Origin: Pseudomonas sp. PDM05
GTDB lineage: Bacteria > Pseudomonadota > Gammaproteobacteria > Pseudomonadales > Pseudomonadaceae
Length of the DNA: 64,000 nt
Direction: 5' to 3'
NCBI RefSeq assembly: GCF_014851685.1
Contig: NZ_JACVAC010000008.1
Location: 124,001 to 188,000, forward strand
Part shown: positions 32,617 through 41,122 of the stretch, piece after piece
Position numbering within the stretch: the first letter of the stretch is position 1
Layout: each line of letters begins with the position of its first letter
The notes under the pieces: model-generated
What the model was told of the DNA's origin: nothing
What the model saw: only the letters and a program-made list of their open reading frames with translations
The model's database searches: none
Program-made: the position numbers and the translations under genes

Positions 32617-33681
32617 ATGTTCCGTCCCAAGTTGTTGTTCACCAGCCTGGCCGCCCTCGCCCTGGGCGCCTGCTCGCCGCAAGACCCGCAAGCCGTGACC
32701 TCGGCGGCCATCGCCAAGCAAGTGATCCTGCCGACCTACAGCCGTTGGGTCGAAGCCGACCGCCAGTTGGCCGTCAGCGCCCTCGCCTACTGCCAGGGCA
32801 AAGAGAGCCTGGACACCGCCCGCGCCGATTTCCTCCACGCGCAAAAAGCCTGGGCCGAGTTGCAACCGCTGCTGATCGGCCCGCTGGCCGAGGGCAACCG
32901 TTCGTGGCAGGTGCAGTTCTGGCCAGACAAAAAGAACCTGGTCGGCCGTCAGGTTGAACAACTCGTGACCGCCCAGCCGCAGATCGACGGCGCCGCCCTG
33001 GCCAAGTCCAGCGTGGTGGTGCAAGGCCTGTCGGCCTACGAATACATCCTCTATGACGCCAAGACCGACCTCGCCGACGAAGCGCAAAAGGCCCGTTACT
33101 GCCCGCTGCTGGTGGCCATCGGCGAGCGCCAGAAAGCCCTCGCCGAGGAGATCCTGGCGAGCTGGAACAGCACCGACGGCATGCTCGCGCAGATGAGCAA
33201 GTTTCCGAACCAGCGTTACGCTGATTCCCACGAAGCCATCGCCGACCTGCTGCGCGTCCAAGTGACCGCACTCGACACCCTGAAGAAGAAACTCGGCACG
33301 CCGATGGGCCGCCAGACCAAGGGCATCCCGCAGCCGTTCCAGGCCGATGCGTGGCGCAGCCAGTCGTCCCTGCAAAGCCTCGAAGCCAGCCTCGCGGCGG
33401 CCCAGACCGTCTGGGTCGGCGTCGACAATAAAGGCCTGCGTGGCCTGCTGCCGTCCGACCAGAAGCCATTGGCCGACAAGATCGACGCCGCCTACGCCGC
33501 GTCCCTGAAACTGTTCGCCAGCAACCAGCGCAGCCTCAACGAGCTGTTGGGCGATGACGCCGGGCGCCAGCAGCTCAACGACCTCTATGACAGCCTCAAC
33601 GTCGTGCACCGCCTGCACGAGGGGGATCTGGCCAAGGCGTTGGGTATCCAACTGGGCTTTAACGCCAACGACGGTGACTGA
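32617..33681 (+). CDS. Imelysin-like lipoprotein lacking the HxxE histidine
   Basis: This 354-residue lipoprotein (lipobox LGAC) has the two-bundle imelysin fold, with IAKQVILPTYSRWVEADRQL and KAWAELQPLLIGPLAEGNRS at the start. Imelysins of the IcmP type carry G-x-H-x-x-E; here the same place reads GLSAYE (137-142), with Ser instead of His. The protein is therefore probably not a metallopeptidase of that kind and may instead bind iron or an iron complex, as suggested for IrpA-like members. It sits 31 bases after the di-heme oxidoreductase and overlaps the next gene by one base. The usual icmP gene is not in this cluster. Confidence 0.85.
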   Translation: MFRPKLLFTSLAALALGACSPQDPQAVTSAAIAKQVILPTYSRWVEADRQLAVSALAYCQGKESLDTARADFLHAQKAWAELQPLLIGPLAEGNRSWQVQFWPDKKNLVGRQVEQLVTAQPQIDGAALAKSSVVVQGLSAYEYILYDAKTDLADEAQKARYCPLLVAIGERQKALAEEILASWNSTDGMLAQMSKFPNQRYADSHEAIADLLRVQVTALDTLKKKLGTPMGRQTKGIPQPFQADAWRSQSSLQSLEASLAAAQTVWVGVDNKGLRGLLPSDQKPLADKIDAAYAASLKLFASNQRSLNELLGDDAGRQQLNDLYDSLNVVHRLHEGDLAKALGIQLGFNANDGD

Positions 33682-34781
33682 TGATGCTCAGGCGACAGGC
33701 TTTGGCCATTGGCAGTGTGCTGCTCAGTGCTCTCACGCTAGGGGGCTGGACGCTGTTCAAAAGCAAGGACAAGGGCCCGCTGCTCTTGTCAGCGCGGGAT
33801 GATGGCGACGGCAAGCACTACGCCGTAGGATTTCGCCTGGACGGCAAGCAGGTGTTTGCCACCCAGGTCGGCCAGCGCTGCCACGACATCATCAACCACC
33901 CGACACTGCCGATTGCACTGTTCGTCGCCCGTCGCCCGGGCACCGAGAGTTACCTGATCGATTTGCGCGATGGCACGCTGCTGCAGACCATCACCTCCCA
34001 TGCCAATCGTCACTTCTATGGCCACGCGGTGATCCACAAGAGCGGCGACTGGCTGTATGCCACCGAGAACGACACGTCCGACCCCGGCCGTGGCTTGCTC
34101 GGTGTGTACAAATTCGAAGGCGAGCGCCTGGTGCACAGCGGCGAGATATCCACCCACGGCATCGGCCCGCACCAGGTGTCGTGGATGCCCGACGGTGAAA
34201 CCCTGGTGGTGGCCAACGGTGGCATCCGCACCGAAGCCGAAAGCCGTGTGGAAATGAACCTCAACGCCATGGAGCCCAGCCTGGTGCTGATGCAGCGCGA
34301 CGGCACGCTGATCAGCAAGGAAACCCTCGGCCAGCAGATGAACAGCGTGCGCCACATGGGGATCGCCAGCGACGGCACCATCCTCACCGGCCAGCAGTTC
34401 ATGGGGCCATCCCAGGAGCGTTCCGAGCTGCTCGCGATCAAGCGGCCGGGACAGCCGTTCGTGGCGTTCCCGGTGGCCGACGAGCAGTTGCAGGCCATGG
34501 GGCACTACACCGCCAGCGTTGCCGTGCACAGTGAATTGCGCCTGGTGGCGCTGACCGCACCGCGTGGCAATCGCTTCTTTATCTGGGACATGGACAGCGG
34601 TGCACTGCGCCTGGACGGGCCGTTGCCGGACTGTGCCGGCGTGGGTGCGGTGGCCGACGGCTTTGTCGTCACCTCCGGCCAGGGACGTTGCCGCTTCTAC
34701 GATTGCCGCCAGACGCAATTGGTCGCAAAACCCTTGGAATTGCCGGCAGGGCTCTGGGATAACCATCTGCATCTGGTCTGA
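33681..34781 (+). CDS. DUF1513 protein, predicted periplasmic beta-propeller
   Basis: This 366-residue protein starts MMLRRQALAIGSVLLSALTLGG, a signal with a twin-arginine-like R-R-Q-A-L that may direct it to the Tat system. The body has propeller-like repeats (GDWLYATENDTSDPGRGLLGVYKFEG, HQVSWMPDGETLVVANGG, RHMGIASDGTILTGQQ) typical of DUF1513. The ATG overlaps the imelysin stop codon as TGATG, a mark of coupled translation. It is the third member of the di-heme oxidoreductase operon. Its biochemical role is unknown; the conserved context suggests iron handling in the periplasm. Confidence 0.85.
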   Translation: MMLRRQALAIGSVLLSALTLGGWTLFKSKDKGPLLLSARDDGDGKHYAVGFRLDGKQVFATQVGQRCHDIINHPTLPIALFVARRPGTESYLIDLRDGTLLQTITSHANRHFYGHAVIHKSGDWLYATENDTSDPGRGLLGVYKFEGERLVHSGEISTHGIGPHQVSWMPDGETLVVANGGIRTEAESRVEMNLNAMEPSLVLMQRDGTLISKETLGQQMNSVRHMGIASDGTILTGQQFMGPSQERSELLAIKRPGQPFVAFPVADEQLQAMGHYTASVAVHSELRLVALTAPRGNRFFIWDMDSGALRLDGPLPDCAGVGAVADGFVVTSGQGRCRFYDCRQTQLVAKPLELPAGLWDNHLHLV

Positions 34782-34916
34782 CCCGCGCAGCCTGGAAGGG
34801 GCCAGCACTGGCCCCATTACCTGTCAGGTTTACCGGCTGGAAACCCCTCAATACCTGGAGTAATGTTCCGGACTTGTCTGTCTTCGTCTGTCCCAGTTTT
34901 TCCAAGGAATCGGAAT

Positions 34917-36047
34917 ATGCTGCGCCGTCGCATGCTGATCATGTTTGCTGTCGTGCTGTTCATTGTCCTGCTGCTGGGGGGCTATAAAGCCTTTTCCATC
35001 TACCAGCAGATCCAGGTCTTTGCCAAGCCCAAGCCCGCCGTAAGCGTGGCCGTTGCCACCGCGACCGAGCAGCCATGGCAGCAACGCCTGCCGTCGGTGG
35101 GCACGCTCAAGGCCTTGCAAGGGGTCAACCTCAGCCTGGAGGTGGCCGGTACGGTCAAGGACATCCAGTTCGAATCCGGGCAGAAGGTCAAGGCCGGGCA
35201 GCCCCTGGTGCAACTCGACAGCGCGGTGGAAAGCGCGCTGCTGGAAACCGCCCAGGCCGACCTGGGCCTGGCACAGCTCGATTACGGACGCGGCAGCCAA
35301 CTGGTGGGCAGCCAGGCAATCTCCAAGGGCGAGTTCGATCGCCTCTCTGCACAACTGCAAAAGAACAAGGCCACGGTCAATCAGCTCAAGGCGTCACTGG
35401 CGAAGAAACACATCGTCGCGCCGTTCAGCGGCACCATCGGCATTCGCCAGGTGGACGTCGGCGACTACCTGGCCAGCGGCACGGTGATCGCCACCTTGCA
35501 GGACCTCAGCAGCCTCTACGTCGACTTCTACGTCCCCGAACAATCGGTGCCCAAAATCGCCCTCGGCCAGGCCGTGCAGGTGCAAGTCTCGGCCTGGCCA
35601 GGCCAGCAGTTCCCCGGCAATATCAGCGCGATCAACCCCAAGGTGGAAAACACCACGCGCAACGTGCTGGTGCGCGCCACCCTGGCCAACCCGGACGGCA
35701 AGTTGCTGCCCGGTATGTTCACCAGCCTGGACGTGTTGCTGCCAGATCCGACCGCGCAAGTCGTGGTGCCGGAGGGCGCGATCACCTACACCCTCTACGG
35801 CAATTCGGTGTACGCCGTGGCCGAGAAAAAGGCCGAAGACGGCACGCCGGAAAAAGACGCCAACGGCCAGCCCGTGCTGATCGCCGAGCGGCGCTTTGTC
35901 GAGACCGGTGAGCGCCGCGCTGGCCTGGTGTTGGTGAGCAAGGGCCTCAAAGCCGGCGAGCAGGTGGTCAGCGCCGGCCAGCTCAAGCTGGACAATGGCA
36001 CGCCCATCGCCATCAGCCCGGACAAAAACCTGCCGGCAGGGCACTGA
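34917..36047 (+). CDS. mexV: RND efflux membrane-fusion protein, MexV-like
   Basis: This 376-residue periplasmic adaptor has an N-terminal membrane anchor (MLIMFAVVLFIVLLLGGY), a barrel and lipoyl segment (SLEVAGTVKDIQFESGQKVKAGQPLVQLDS), a helical hairpin and IVAPFSGTIGIRQVDVGDYLASGT. It bridges the inner-membrane RND pump and an outer-membrane channel. I start it at MLRRRML because AAGGAATC precedes that ATG; the frame is open 18 codons further up. It is followed by the pump gene after 3 bases. No outer-membrane factor or regulator gene is adjacent, as in mexVW of P. aeruginosa (PA4374-PA4375), which the neighbours also match. Confidence 0.88.
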   Translation: MLRRRMLIMFAVVLFIVLLLGGYKAFSIYQQIQVFAKPKPAVSVAVATATEQPWQQRLPSVGTLKALQGVNLSLEVAGTVKDIQFESGQKVKAGQPLVQLDSAVESALLETAQADLGLAQLDYGRGSQLVGSQAISKGEFDRLSAQLQKNKATVNQLKASLAKKHIVAPFSGTIGIRQVDVGDYLASGTVIATLQDLSSLYVDFYVPEQSVPKIALGQAVQVQVSAWPGQQFPGNISAINPKVENTTRNVLVRATLANPDGKLLPGMFTSLDVLLPDPTAQVVVPEGAITYTLYGNSVYAVAEKKAEDGTPEKDANGQPVLIAERRFVETGERRAGLVLVSKGLKAGEQVVSAGQLKLDNGTPIAISPDKNLPAGH

Positions 36048-36050
36048 GCC

Positions 36051-39000
36051 ATGAAGTTCACAGACGCCTTTATCCGCCGTCCGGTGCTGGCCATGGTGGT
36101 CAGCCTGCTGATCGTATTACTGGGCATGCAGGCCTACAGCAAGTTGCCGCTGCGCCAATACCCGAGCATGGAAAACGCCCTGATCACGGTGACCACCGCC
36201 TACCCCGGTGCCAACGCCGAAACGATCCAGGGCTACATCACCCAACCGTTGCAGCAAAGCCTGGCGAGCGCCGAGGGCATCGACTACATGACCTCGGTCA
36301 GTCGGCAGAATTTCTCGGTGATCTCGATCTACGCGCGCATCGGCTCCAACAGCGACCGCTTGTTCACCGAGCTGCTGGCCAAGGCCAACGAGGTAAAGAA
36401 CAAGCTGCCCCAGGACGCCGAAGACCCGGTGCTGAGCAAAGAGGCCGCTGACGCCTCGGCGCTGATGTACATCAGTTTCTCCAGCGAGCAATTGAGCAAC
36501 CCGCAGATCACCGACTACCTGTCGCGGGTGATCCAGCCCAAGCTCGCGACCCTGCCGGGCATGGCCGAAGCGGAGATCCTCGGCAACCAGGTGTTCGCCA
36601 TGCGCATCTGGCTCGACCCGGTGAAACTCGCCGGTTTCGGCCTCAGCGCCAGCGACATCACCGATGCGGTGCGCCACTACAACTTTCTCTCCGCCGCTGG
36701 CGAGGTAAAGGGCGAGTTCGTGGTCACCAGCATCAACGCCAACACCGACCTCAAGTCCGCCGAAGCGTTTGGCGCCATTACTGTCAAGGCCGACGGCGAC
36801 AGCCGCGTACTGCTGCGGGATGTGGCACGGGTGGAAATGGGCGCGGAAAACTACAACGCCATCAGCTCGTTCGGCGGCACGCCGTCGGTGTACATCGGCA
36901 TCAAGGCGACGCCCAGCGCCAACCCGCTGGAGGTGATCAAGGAAGTGCGCAAGATCATGCCGCAGTTGGAATCCCAGCTGCCGCCCAACCTCAAGGCAGA
37001 AATTGCCTACGACGCCACGCTGTTTATCCAGGCGTCCATCAACGAGGTGGTCAAGACCCTGTTCGAAGCGGTGCTGATCGTGATCGTGGTGGTGTTTCTG
37101 TTCCTCGGCGCCCTGCGCTCGGTGGTGATTCCGGTGATCACCATCCCGTTGTCGATGATCGGCGTGCTGTTTTTCATGCAGTTGATGGGCTACTCGATCA
37201 ACCTGCTGACGCTGCTGGCGATGGTCTTGGCCATCGGCCTGGTGGTGGACGATGCGATCGTGGTGGTGGAAAACATCCACCGGCATATCGAGGAAGGCAA
37301 GACGCCCCTGGATGCGGCGCTCGAAGGTGCGCGGGAAATTGCCCTGCCGGTGGTGTCGATGACCATCACCCTGGCGGCGGTGTATGCGCCCATCGGTTTT
37401 CTTGAAGGACTCACCGGGGCGCTGTTCAAGGAGTTCGCGCTGACATTGGCCGGCGCGGTGATCATCTCCGGCATCATTGCCCTGACCTTGTCGCCGATGA
37501 TGTGCGCGCTGTTGTTGCGCCATGACGAAAACCCATCCGGCCTCGCCCATCGCCTCGACCGCATTTTCGACGGCCTCAAGCGTCGCTACCAAAGCCTGCT
37601 GCACGGCACCCTGAACACGCGCCCGGTGGTGATCGTGTTTGCGTTGATCGTGCTGGGCCTGATCCCGGTGTTCCTCAAGTTCACCCAGTCGCAACTGGCC
37701 CCGGATGAAGACCAGGGCATCATTTTCATGATGGCCAGCGCGCCGCAACCGGCCAACCTGGACTACCTCAACACCTACACCGACGAGTTCGTAAAAATCT
37801 TCAAGGAGTTCCCGGAGTACTACTCGTCGTTCCAGATCAACGGCTTCAACGGCGTGCAATCGGGCATCGGCGGTTTTCTGCTCAAGCCATGGAACGAGCG
37901 CAGCCGCACCCAGATGCAAATCCTCCCCGAGGTGCAGCACCGCCTGGAGCAGATTCCCGGCCTGCAAGTGTTCGGCTTCAACCTGCCGTCCCTGCCGGGC
38001 ACGGGCGAAGGCTTGCCGTTCGGCTTTGTGATCAACACTGCCAACGATTACGAGTCGTTGCTGGAGGTGGCCAACCGGGTGAAAAAGCGCGCGATGGAGT
38101 CGGGCAAGTTCGCGTTTGTCGACATCGACCTGGCGTTCGACAAACCTGAAATCGTGGTCGACATCGACCGCGCCAAGGCGGCGCAGATGGGCGTGTCGAT
38201 GCAGGACCTTGGCGGCACCCTGGCGACGTTGCTGGCGGAGGCGGAGATCAACCGGTTCACCCTGGACGGGCGCAGTTATAAGGTGATAGCCCAGGTCGAA
38301 CGCGCCTACCGTGACAATCCCGATTGGTTGAACAATTACTACGTGAAAAATAACAAGGGTGAGCTGCTGCCATTGTCGACGCTGATTACACTCTCCGACC
38401 GCGCCCGACCTCGGCAGTTGAACCAGTTCCAGCAGCTCAACTCGGCGCTGATCTCGGGTTTCCCGATTGTCAGCATGGGTGAAGCGATAGACACGGTGCG
38501 CCAGATTGCCATCGAAGAAACACCGCCCGGCTACGCGTTCGACTACAGCGGCGCATCCCGGCAATTTATCCAGGAAGGCACGGCGCTGTGGGTGACCTTT
38601 GGCCTGGCCTTGGCGATTATCTTCCTGGTGCTGGCGGCGCAGTTCGAAAGCTTTCGCGACCCGCTGGTGATCCTGGTAACGGTGCCGTTGTCGATCTGCG
38701 GGGCGTTGATTCCCCTGTTCCTCGGCTGGTCGAGCATGAACATCTATACCCAGGTGGGGTTGGTCACCTTGATCGGGCTGATCAGCAAGCACGGGATTCT
38801 GATCGTCGAGTTTGCCAACCAACTGCGCAAGGACAAGGGCCTGACACCTCGCCAGGCCGTGGAAGAAGCCGCGGCGATTCGCTTGCGCCCAGTGCTGATG
38901 ACCACCGCCGCCATGGTGTTCGGCATGGTGCCGCTGATCCTCGCCACTGGCGCCGGGGCAGTGAGCCGGTTTGACATCGGCATGGTGATTGCGACGGGGA

Positions 39001-39077
39001 TGTCGATTGGCACGTTGTTTACGCTGTTTGTGCTGCCGTGCGTCTACACCCTGCTGGCCAGACCTGATAAGCCCTGA
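36051..39077 (+). CDS. mexW: RND multidrug efflux transporter, MexW-like
   Basis: This 1008-residue HAE1-type RND pump opens with MKFTDAFIRRPVLAMVVSLLIVLLG and has the proton-relay aspartates in GLVVDDAIVVVEN (Asp ~400-401), two large periplasmic loops and duplicated six-helix halves. The conserved GLISKHGILIVEFAN follows in the second half. It would export hydrophobic drugs or metabolites using the proton gradient, together with the fusion protein encoded 3 bases upstream. Triclosan- or MexW-type substrates cannot be predicted from this reading. A long inverted repeat follows the gene. Confidence 0.93.
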   Translation: MKFTDAFIRRPVLAMVVSLLIVLLGMQAYSKLPLRQYPSMENALITVTTAYPGANAETIQGYITQPLQQSLASAEGIDYMTSVSRQNFSVISIYARIGSNSDRLFTELLAKANEVKNKLPQDAEDPVLSKEAADASALMYISFSSEQLSNPQITDYLSRVIQPKLATLPGMAEAEILGNQVFAMRIWLDPVKLAGFGLSASDITDAVRHYNFLSAAGEVKGEFVVTSINANTDLKSAEAFGAITVKADGDSRVLLRDVARVEMGAENYNAISSFGGTPSVYIGIKATPSANPLEVIKEVRKIMPQLESQLPPNLKAEIAYDATLFIQASINEVVKTLFEAVLIVIVVVFLFLGALRSVVIPVITIPLSMIGVLFFMQLMGYSINLLTLLAMVLAIGLVVDDAIVVVENIHRHIEEGKTPLDAALEGAREIALPVVSMTITLAAVYAPIGFLEGLTGALFKEFALTLAGAVIISGIIALTLSPMMCALLLRHDENPSGLAHRLDRIFDGLKRRYQSLLHGTLNTRPVVIVFALIVLGLIPVFLKFTQSQLAPDEDQGIIFMMASAPQPANLDYLNTYTDEFVKIFKEFPEYYSSFQINGFNGVQSGIGGFLLKPWNERSRTQMQILPEVQHRLEQIPGLQVFGFNLPSLPGTGEGLPFGFVINTANDYESLLEVANRVKKRAMESGKFAFVDIDLAFDKPEIVVDIDRAKAAQMGVSMQDLGGTLATLLAEAEINRFTLDGRSYKVIAQVERAYRDNPDWLNNYYVKNNKGELLPLSTLITLSDRARPRQLNQFQQLNSALISGFPIVSMGEAIDTVRQIAIEETPPGYAFDYSGASRQFIQEGTALWVTFGLALAIIFLVLAAQFESFRDPLVILVTVPLSICGALIPLFLGWSSMNIYTQVGLVTLIGLISKHGILIVEFANQLRKDKGLTPRQAVEEAAAIRLRPVLMTTAAMVFGMVPLILATGAGAVSRFDIGMVIATGMSIGTLFTLFVLPCVYTLLARPDKP

Positions 39078-39112
39078 ACCTTGTCCTGCGGGCCAATCCC
39101 CCTGACCCGAAC

Positions 39113-39248
39113 CTTGTAGTGAGCGGGCTTGCCCCGCGCTGGGTGGCGAAGCCGCCCTAAACGGTACGCCGCGGTGCATCAGAAAGACCGAGGTGCCGGG
39201 ATTTGGGGCGGCTTCGCCACCCGGCGCGGGCAAGCCCGCTCACTACAG
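39113..39248. repeat. Long inverted repeat of a second REP class
   Basis: Arms of about 46 bases, starting TGTAGTGAGCGGGCTTG on the left and ending as its inverse on the right, surround a ~45-base spacer. Each arm also carries GGGTGGCGAAGCCGCCC. The arms differ by an indel and a few bases. This class (GTAGTGAGCGGGCTTGCC) is distinct from the GTGGGAG elements elsewhere in the window. Confidence 0.88.
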
Positions 39249-39250
39249 GC

Positions 39251-39279
39251 AAAAAAAAGGCCTCGCAGTGCGAGGCCTT
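39251..39279 (-). terminator. Intrinsic terminator of the inaA/PA4377-like genes
   Basis: AAGGCCTCGC-AGT-GCGAGGCCTT is a strong hairpin, and the eight A residues on its left read as a T-tract on the minus strand. It lies 24 bases after the small minus-strand gene. Confidence 0.88.
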
Positions 39280-39302
39280 ATTCGGGGGGGGGTTGAATCG
39301 TT

Positions 39303-39530
39303 TCAACTTTGCGGCCTCATGCCTTGAGACATCCCAAACATGAACAGCAACAATTCATGATCAGGCTTGACCGCCGTGCTCGCCTTGGCAACGCGCGGCA
39401 ACAGGCATTGCGCGCCACCCTGCGTGGCACTGAGCACTTGTGTGCGAGGTTGTTCCCACGCCGCCAGGGCGAGCGCCGCAACGCCCAGCGCCCCAACCAG
39501 GAACAGACCTCGTGCTATTTCTAGCTTCAT
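39303..39530 (-). CDS. Small exported or membrane protein, translationally coupled to inaA
   Basis: This 75-residue protein has a hydrophobic N-terminal segment (GLFLVGALGVAALALAAW) that could be an uncleaved anchor or signal. A soluble tail containing one Cys and ending MFGMSQGMRPQS follows. Its ATG overlaps the stop of the LPS kinase gene as ATGA, so it is almost certainly expressed with it. The position matches a small hypothetical gene I recall as PA4377. No function is recognised. Confidence 0.7.
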   Translation of the reverse strand: MKLEIARGLFLVGALGVAALALAAWEQPRTQVLSATQGGAQCLLPRVAKASTAVKPDHELLLFMFGMSQGMRPQS

Positions 39531-40246
39531 CTGGTTAAACCCTTGATAGCGCTGCCAAACGCCGTCTCGTAAAAGTAGCTGAGTTTGTTCCAGTCAGCGC
39601 TGCTCCACGACGAATGGCGCCGCAACTGCTGCATGTCGTGGGAAGCCGCGCGATAAGCGGTCAGCCGCTGTCGGCATTTTTCGAAGTCCAGCAAGGCAAT
39701 CTCCACATTGGCCGAGTCGCCTTCGCCGGTGACACGAATAAAGATGTGCTTGATGTACAGGCAGCCATGCTGCCAGCGCCCCTTGTGCATACGCACCAGC
39801 GTGCCGGCCAACTCCTTGAGCACACGTTCGTGAACCAATTCGCCGTACTGTTCGCGGCCACCGGCGGCATACCAGTTTTCGATTTCATCGAAGCCATCCA
39901 GGGCGGCCGTCACCAACAGTGCTTTCCATTGGTGCTCGGGGTCGCGACGCGCCCCGCAAAACACCAGGTCCGGCACGCGCACATCGAGGGAGCGCAGGCC
40001 CTTGAGCGCATCACGCTCACGCAGCACGGTGGGCCGTCCGAAGGGATGCAGCCAACTGCGGTAGATGTGGCCGGTCTGGCGCTTGCTGTAGAGCAAGTGG
40101 CCGTTAGGACCGGTCACCCGTTGCACGCCACTTTCACCGCCGCGCCGACGATTGGGTTCCTCGACCCATTCGCCCTGCTGGCGCCAGAAAAAATCAAATC
40201 TCTCCTCCGGAGCTACGTGACTGCCCGCTACGCACTCAACTGCCAT
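39527..40246 (-). CDS. inaA: InaA/WapQ-like lipopolysaccharide kinase
   Basis: This 239-residue protein is of the Kdo/WaaP kinase-like family. It has a glycine-rich start (GESGVQRV), HLLYSKRQTGHIYRS with the presumed ATP Lys, the catalytic-loop equivalent HGCLYIKHIFI and the metal-binding IALLDFEKCRQRLT. Cys replaces the usual Asp in H-G-D-L, as far as the alignment can be judged by eye. It probably phosphorylates the inner-core heptose. In P. fluorescens WCS365 a methyltransferase gene and a heptose kinase gene follow colRS in the same order. It lies 4 bases after the methyltransferase gene. Confidence 0.88.
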   Translation of the reverse strand: MAVECVAGSHVAPEERFDFFWRQQGEWVEEPNRRRGGESGVQRVTGPNGHLLYSKRQTGHIYRSWLHPFGRPTVLRERDALKGLRSLDVRVPDLVFCGARRDPEHQWKALLVTAALDGFDEIENWYAAGGREQYGELVHERVLKELAGTLVRMHKGRWQHGCLYIKHIFIRVTGEGDSANVEIALLDFEKCRQRLTAYRAASHDMQQLRRHSSWSSADWNKLSYFYETAFGSAIKGLTR

Positions 40247-40250
40247 CCTG

Positions 40251-40931
40251 TTACCTCTTTCTCAGTACATACACTCGCCACATGGCGTAGAGCGGCATGA
40301 AGTCCAGAGATTCCTGAACGCGGAAACCGGCCTGTTCGAATTCGTCTTCAACAGTAGCAGCTGGTAACACAAAGCGGTTTTGGTAACCTTCTTGCTCACC
40401 TTCGCCACGCCGTTTTTCTTCGAGACGCTTACGCTTCCAGGCCTTGAAATTGCCATCGACCCACAATGAAAGGATCACGCTGTCGCGCGTAACCCGCTGA
40501 AACTCGCGCAGTATCGCGACCCGATGCGCCGGATCACCAATATGGTGTAGCAGACGCATACAGAAAATGCTGTCGACCGAGTTATCCGGCAAATCGATAT
40601 CAAAGGCAGATGTCTGCAAGGGTCGTACCCGTTTCACCACATCGGCGGGTTGGGCGGCCATTGCGACCTTCAACATCGATTCGGAATTGTCCGCACCAAT
40701 GATCACGCGGTTGGGTTTTTCGGCCAACAGCGGCCAGAAACGCCCGGCGCCACAAGGCAGGTCCAGCACCAGCCCAGGCTCACCAGCCATGGCCAACGCA
40801 CCACGGGCCAATTGCTCGTCGCGTTTGTGGGACAACCGGCGAGCCAGATTGTCCTGATGCTTGAGCAAATATTCTTGGGCGTGCTGATCGTCGTACTTAT
40901 CGGAAAATTCGAGCTTGATCGGGGAAGACAT
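40251..40931 (-). CDS. Class I SAM-dependent methyltransferase in the ColRS operon
   Basis: This 226-residue protein has the methyltransferase motif I LVLDLPCGAGRFWPLL, an acidic loop-2 residue in IIGADNSESML, motif IV-like SVDSIFCMRLLHHIGD and motif VI VILSLWVDG. It resembles the open reading frame called orf222 downstream of colRS in P. fluorescens, as I recall. The substrate is unknown, possibly an LPS or lipid intermediate given its partner inaA. The ATG at 40931 is preceded by GGAG. A TTTTTCAC motif lies 66 bases before it, a possible half of a ColR site. Confidence 0.87.
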   Translation of the reverse strand: MSSPIKLEFSDKYDDQHAQEYLLKHQDNLARRLSHKRDEQLARGALAMAGEPGLVLDLPCGAGRFWPLLAEKPNRVIIGADNSESMLKVAMAAQPADVVKRVRPLQTSAFDIDLPDNSVDSIFCMRLLHHIGDPAHRVAILREFQRVTRDSVILSLWVDGNFKAWKRKRLEEKRRGEGEQEGYQNRFVLPAATVEDEFEQAGFRVQESLDFMPLYAMWRVYVLRKR

Positions 40932-40999
40932 CAACGGATCTCCAGTAGCTGATGCCTACAACCTTAAGCACCCTACTGTGATCATCAGGTCAACTGTTT

Positions 41000-41007
41000 G
41001 TGAAAAA
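41000..41007 (-). promoter_or_regulatory. Possible ColR half-site ahead of the methyltransferase-inaA genes
   Basis: TTTTTCAC on the minus strand matches the 3' half of the published ColR box (TTTTCAC), but the 5' half fits poorly (four mismatches). It is in the same orientation as the genes it would control and 66 bases upstream of them. Confidence 0.35.
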
Positions 41008-41122
41008 GTTGTCCTGTCGAATCCCATACATTTCAAGACTTTACAGACACATTCAGTATCATTGGGCCATGTTCGCCGAAATTCGACGCAAGCTTGCCGC
41101 AGCATAACGGCAAGCCTGGCCC

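Noticed and set aside
36117..39233. A 1038-residue open frame antisense to the RND pump gene
   Set aside because: It has no signal, domain or sensible composition (very rich in His, Gln, Arg and Gly) and mirrors codon bias of the pump gene, as GC-rich antisense frames usually do.
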